From contig JAITVX010000109.1 in the NCBI GenBank assembly GCA_031285575.1, forward strand, positions 1 to 6,517: a DNA stretch of 6,517 nucleotides, written 5' to 3'. The notes beneath the pieces are model-generated. The model did no database searches and was not told where the DNA came from. It saw nothing but the letters and a program-made list of their open reading frames with translations. Position 1 is the first letter of the stretch. Each line of letters opens with the position of its first letter. The translations under genes were made by a program, and so were the position numbers. Positions 5,327-6,517 of the stretch are shown here, in pieces. The stretch is from Bacteroidales bacterium (GTDB lineage: Bacteria; Bacteroidota; Bacteroidia; Bacteroidales; VadinHA17).

Positions 5327-6517
5327 ATGAATACAAAAGCATTTATAACCATCGCTGCGCTCACCGTTTCGCTTGCTGCACAGGCGCAGGAAAACACCGA
5401 CAGATACATTGAAAGCGACGCAGTGCCGCTGGCCGGCAAGAAAGGGTTTAACGTTGAAACCCGCGCTGGCGACTTCACGCTAAAACCCTTTGTGCTGGTG
5501 CAAACGTCGGCAAAAATGAACTACTACGACGACGAGGGGCTCGAACTGGCCGACCAGGACAACGTTGCCAACAGCGGCTTCGAGGTGGGCAATGCGCTCA
5601 TAGGCTTTGCCGGCAAGGCGCTCGACAGGCTTACGTTCAACCTCACGCTTAATGCTGCGCAGAACGGCGACGCGCTGCTGCAGCAGGCATGGCTCGAATA
5701 CAACGTGTGCGATGAACTCCGTTTCCGCGCCGGAAAGTTCAAAACACCGTTTGCACAGGCATACCTGGTAACGCTCGGCGAAACCCTCTACCCTGCCCTG
5801 CCCGTGTCGCTCACCACGCCGGTAAACATCCCCTACTCGCTCAACTCGGTTAACCCGAACTTTGCCACCGGCTTCGACCTCGGCGTGCAGATGCACGGCC
5901 TCATCGACGGCAGGTGGGAATACCGCCTCGGCATCTTCAACGGCACAGGCATTGGCGTTAACGGCGCCCGCAAAACGCTCAGCGACGACCTCGGCATACC
6001 GTCGCTGCTATACGCCGCACGCATAGCCTTCATGCCGGGCGGCAGCATGCCAACGCATCAGGGAAGCCCCGCCAACCTCGCCGGCAACACGTTTCTCGTT
6101 GCCCTATCCTCATCATACAATGTAGAGGCAAACTGGCAGGCAAGCAACGACTTCCGCGCAGGCCTCGAGCTTGCATGGCACATAAACCGCCTGTATCTCG
6201 GCGCCGAAGCCTATTACCTCAACATGAAGTTCACAGAGCGCCAGCACATATCGCAGCTCTATCAGTTCGTCGGCGGCTACGTGCAGGGAGGCTACTTCGT
6301 TACCGACCGCGTGCAGCTGGCCATGCGCTACGACCTGTTCGACCGCAACTCGTTCAAAACAGCCGGCTGCCTCAATGCACCCTCGGCAGGGTTCAACTAT
6401 TTCATTGCCGGATATAACCTGAAGCTTCAGGCAATGTACACATATCTCGGCAAATGGGGTCACACCGACCATCTCGAGCGCGACAACGACGACCTCGGCA
6501 TACCGTCGCTGCTATAC
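5327..6517 (+). CDS. OprO/OprP-like outer-membrane porin (Porin_O_P family), 3' end missing
   Basis: 397 residues are visible and the frame is open to the window end. The N-terminus is a Sec signal peptide: MNTK, a hydrophobic core and AQA|QE, with cleavage likely after residue 20. The rest alternates polar and aromatic residues as in a beta-barrel. RAGKFKTPFAQ (134-144) is the hallmark of the family (G+FK.PFG-like); LGIFNGTG (201-208) and YAARIAFMPGG (229-239) also fit, as does NLKLQAMYTYLGKW (364-377), which resembles the penultimate strands. Members form trimeric outer-membrane channels; OprP and OprO take phosphate and polyphosphate, but substrate specificity cannot be read here. Family proteins would end soon after this point with a strand finishing in F, so only a few tens of residues seem missing. 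The last ten residues (DDLGIPSLLY, 388-397) exactly repeat residues 220-229 and may be an assembly artefact. The start is supported by the signal peptide and the promoter 26 nt upstream. Confidence 0.88.
   Translation, partial: MNTKAFITIAALTVSLAAQAQENTDRYIESDAVPLAGKKGFNVETRAGDFTLKPFVLVQTSAKMNYYDDEGLELADQDNVANSGFEVGNALIGFAGKALDRLTFNLTLNAAQNGDALLQQAWLEYNVCDELRFRAGKFKTPFAQAYLVTLGETLYPALPVSLTTPVNIPYSLNSVNPNFATGFDLGVQMHGLIDGRWEYRLGIFNGTGIGVNGARKTLSDDLGIPSLLYAARIAFMPGGSMPTHQGSPANLAGNTFLVALSSSYNVEANWQASNDFRAGLELAWHINRLYLGAEAYYLNMKFTERQHISQLYQFVGGYVQGGYFVTDRVQLAMRYDLFDRNSFKTAGCLNAPSAGFNYFIAGYNLKLQAMYTYLGKWGHTDHLERDNDDLGIPSLLY
6487..6517 (+). repeat. 31-bp exact direct repeat of 5983-6013 at the window end
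   Basis: The last 31 bases are identical to 5983-6013, in the same reading frame, encoding DDLGIPSLLY. The base before the match differs (A against G) and the window stops exactly where the match stops. At the internal site the segment runs on naturally into the barrel strand YAARIAFMPGG; at the end it replaces the expected C-terminal strand. Confidence 0.9.

Overview
The window looks like a piece of a Bacteroidetes (probably Bacteroidales-like) chromosome. Three things suggest this: TAnnTTTG-type promoter elements just upstream of start codons, the lack of clear Shine-Dalgarno sites, and the protein types (DusB of the LAPMEDITD type, a di-heme lipoprotein, a Porin_O_P barrel with short loops). 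No marker gene gives a finer placement. The right end appears to be a contig end.

Layout. Three genes on the minus strand fill the left half. dusB (tRNA-dihydrouridine synthase) and mqnC (radical SAM cyclase of the futalosine route to menaquinone) lie 19 nt apart and look like one transcript. Further downstream is an independent, distinctly AT-rich gene for a small membrane methyltransferase of the isoprenylcysteine carboxyl methyltransferase/PEMT-like superfamily. Two genes on the plus strand fill the right half: a di-heme c-type lipoprotein (DUF1111/DHOR family) and an OprO/OprP-like outer-membrane porin that is cut by the window end.

Intergenic DNA holds most of the unexplained structure. 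Between the divergent dusB and di-heme genes is an array of six tandem 23-bp units, each with a GTTCC...GGAAC dyad. Between the di-heme and porin genes are two nested palindromic MITE-like elements with CGTCATTGC/GCAATGACG ends. A 28-bp tail next to the second element recurs 4.2 kb away beside the AT-rich methyltransferase gene. Four genes (methyltransferase, dusB, di-heme, porin) have a matching extended promoter core, TAnnTTyGCmGCm, 20-28 nt before the start codon; the two plus-strand promoters also share a TTG box exactly 20 nt upstream of it.

Together the genes touch respiration (menaquinone biosynthesis, a periplasm-facing haem protein) and the envelope (porin, membrane methyltransferase), but no single pathway links them. 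I see no clear new multi-gene system. The best leads are the 23-bp dyad array, the palindromic elements with their shared tail, and a 31-bp exact duplication at the window end that probably marks an assembly break inside the porin gene.
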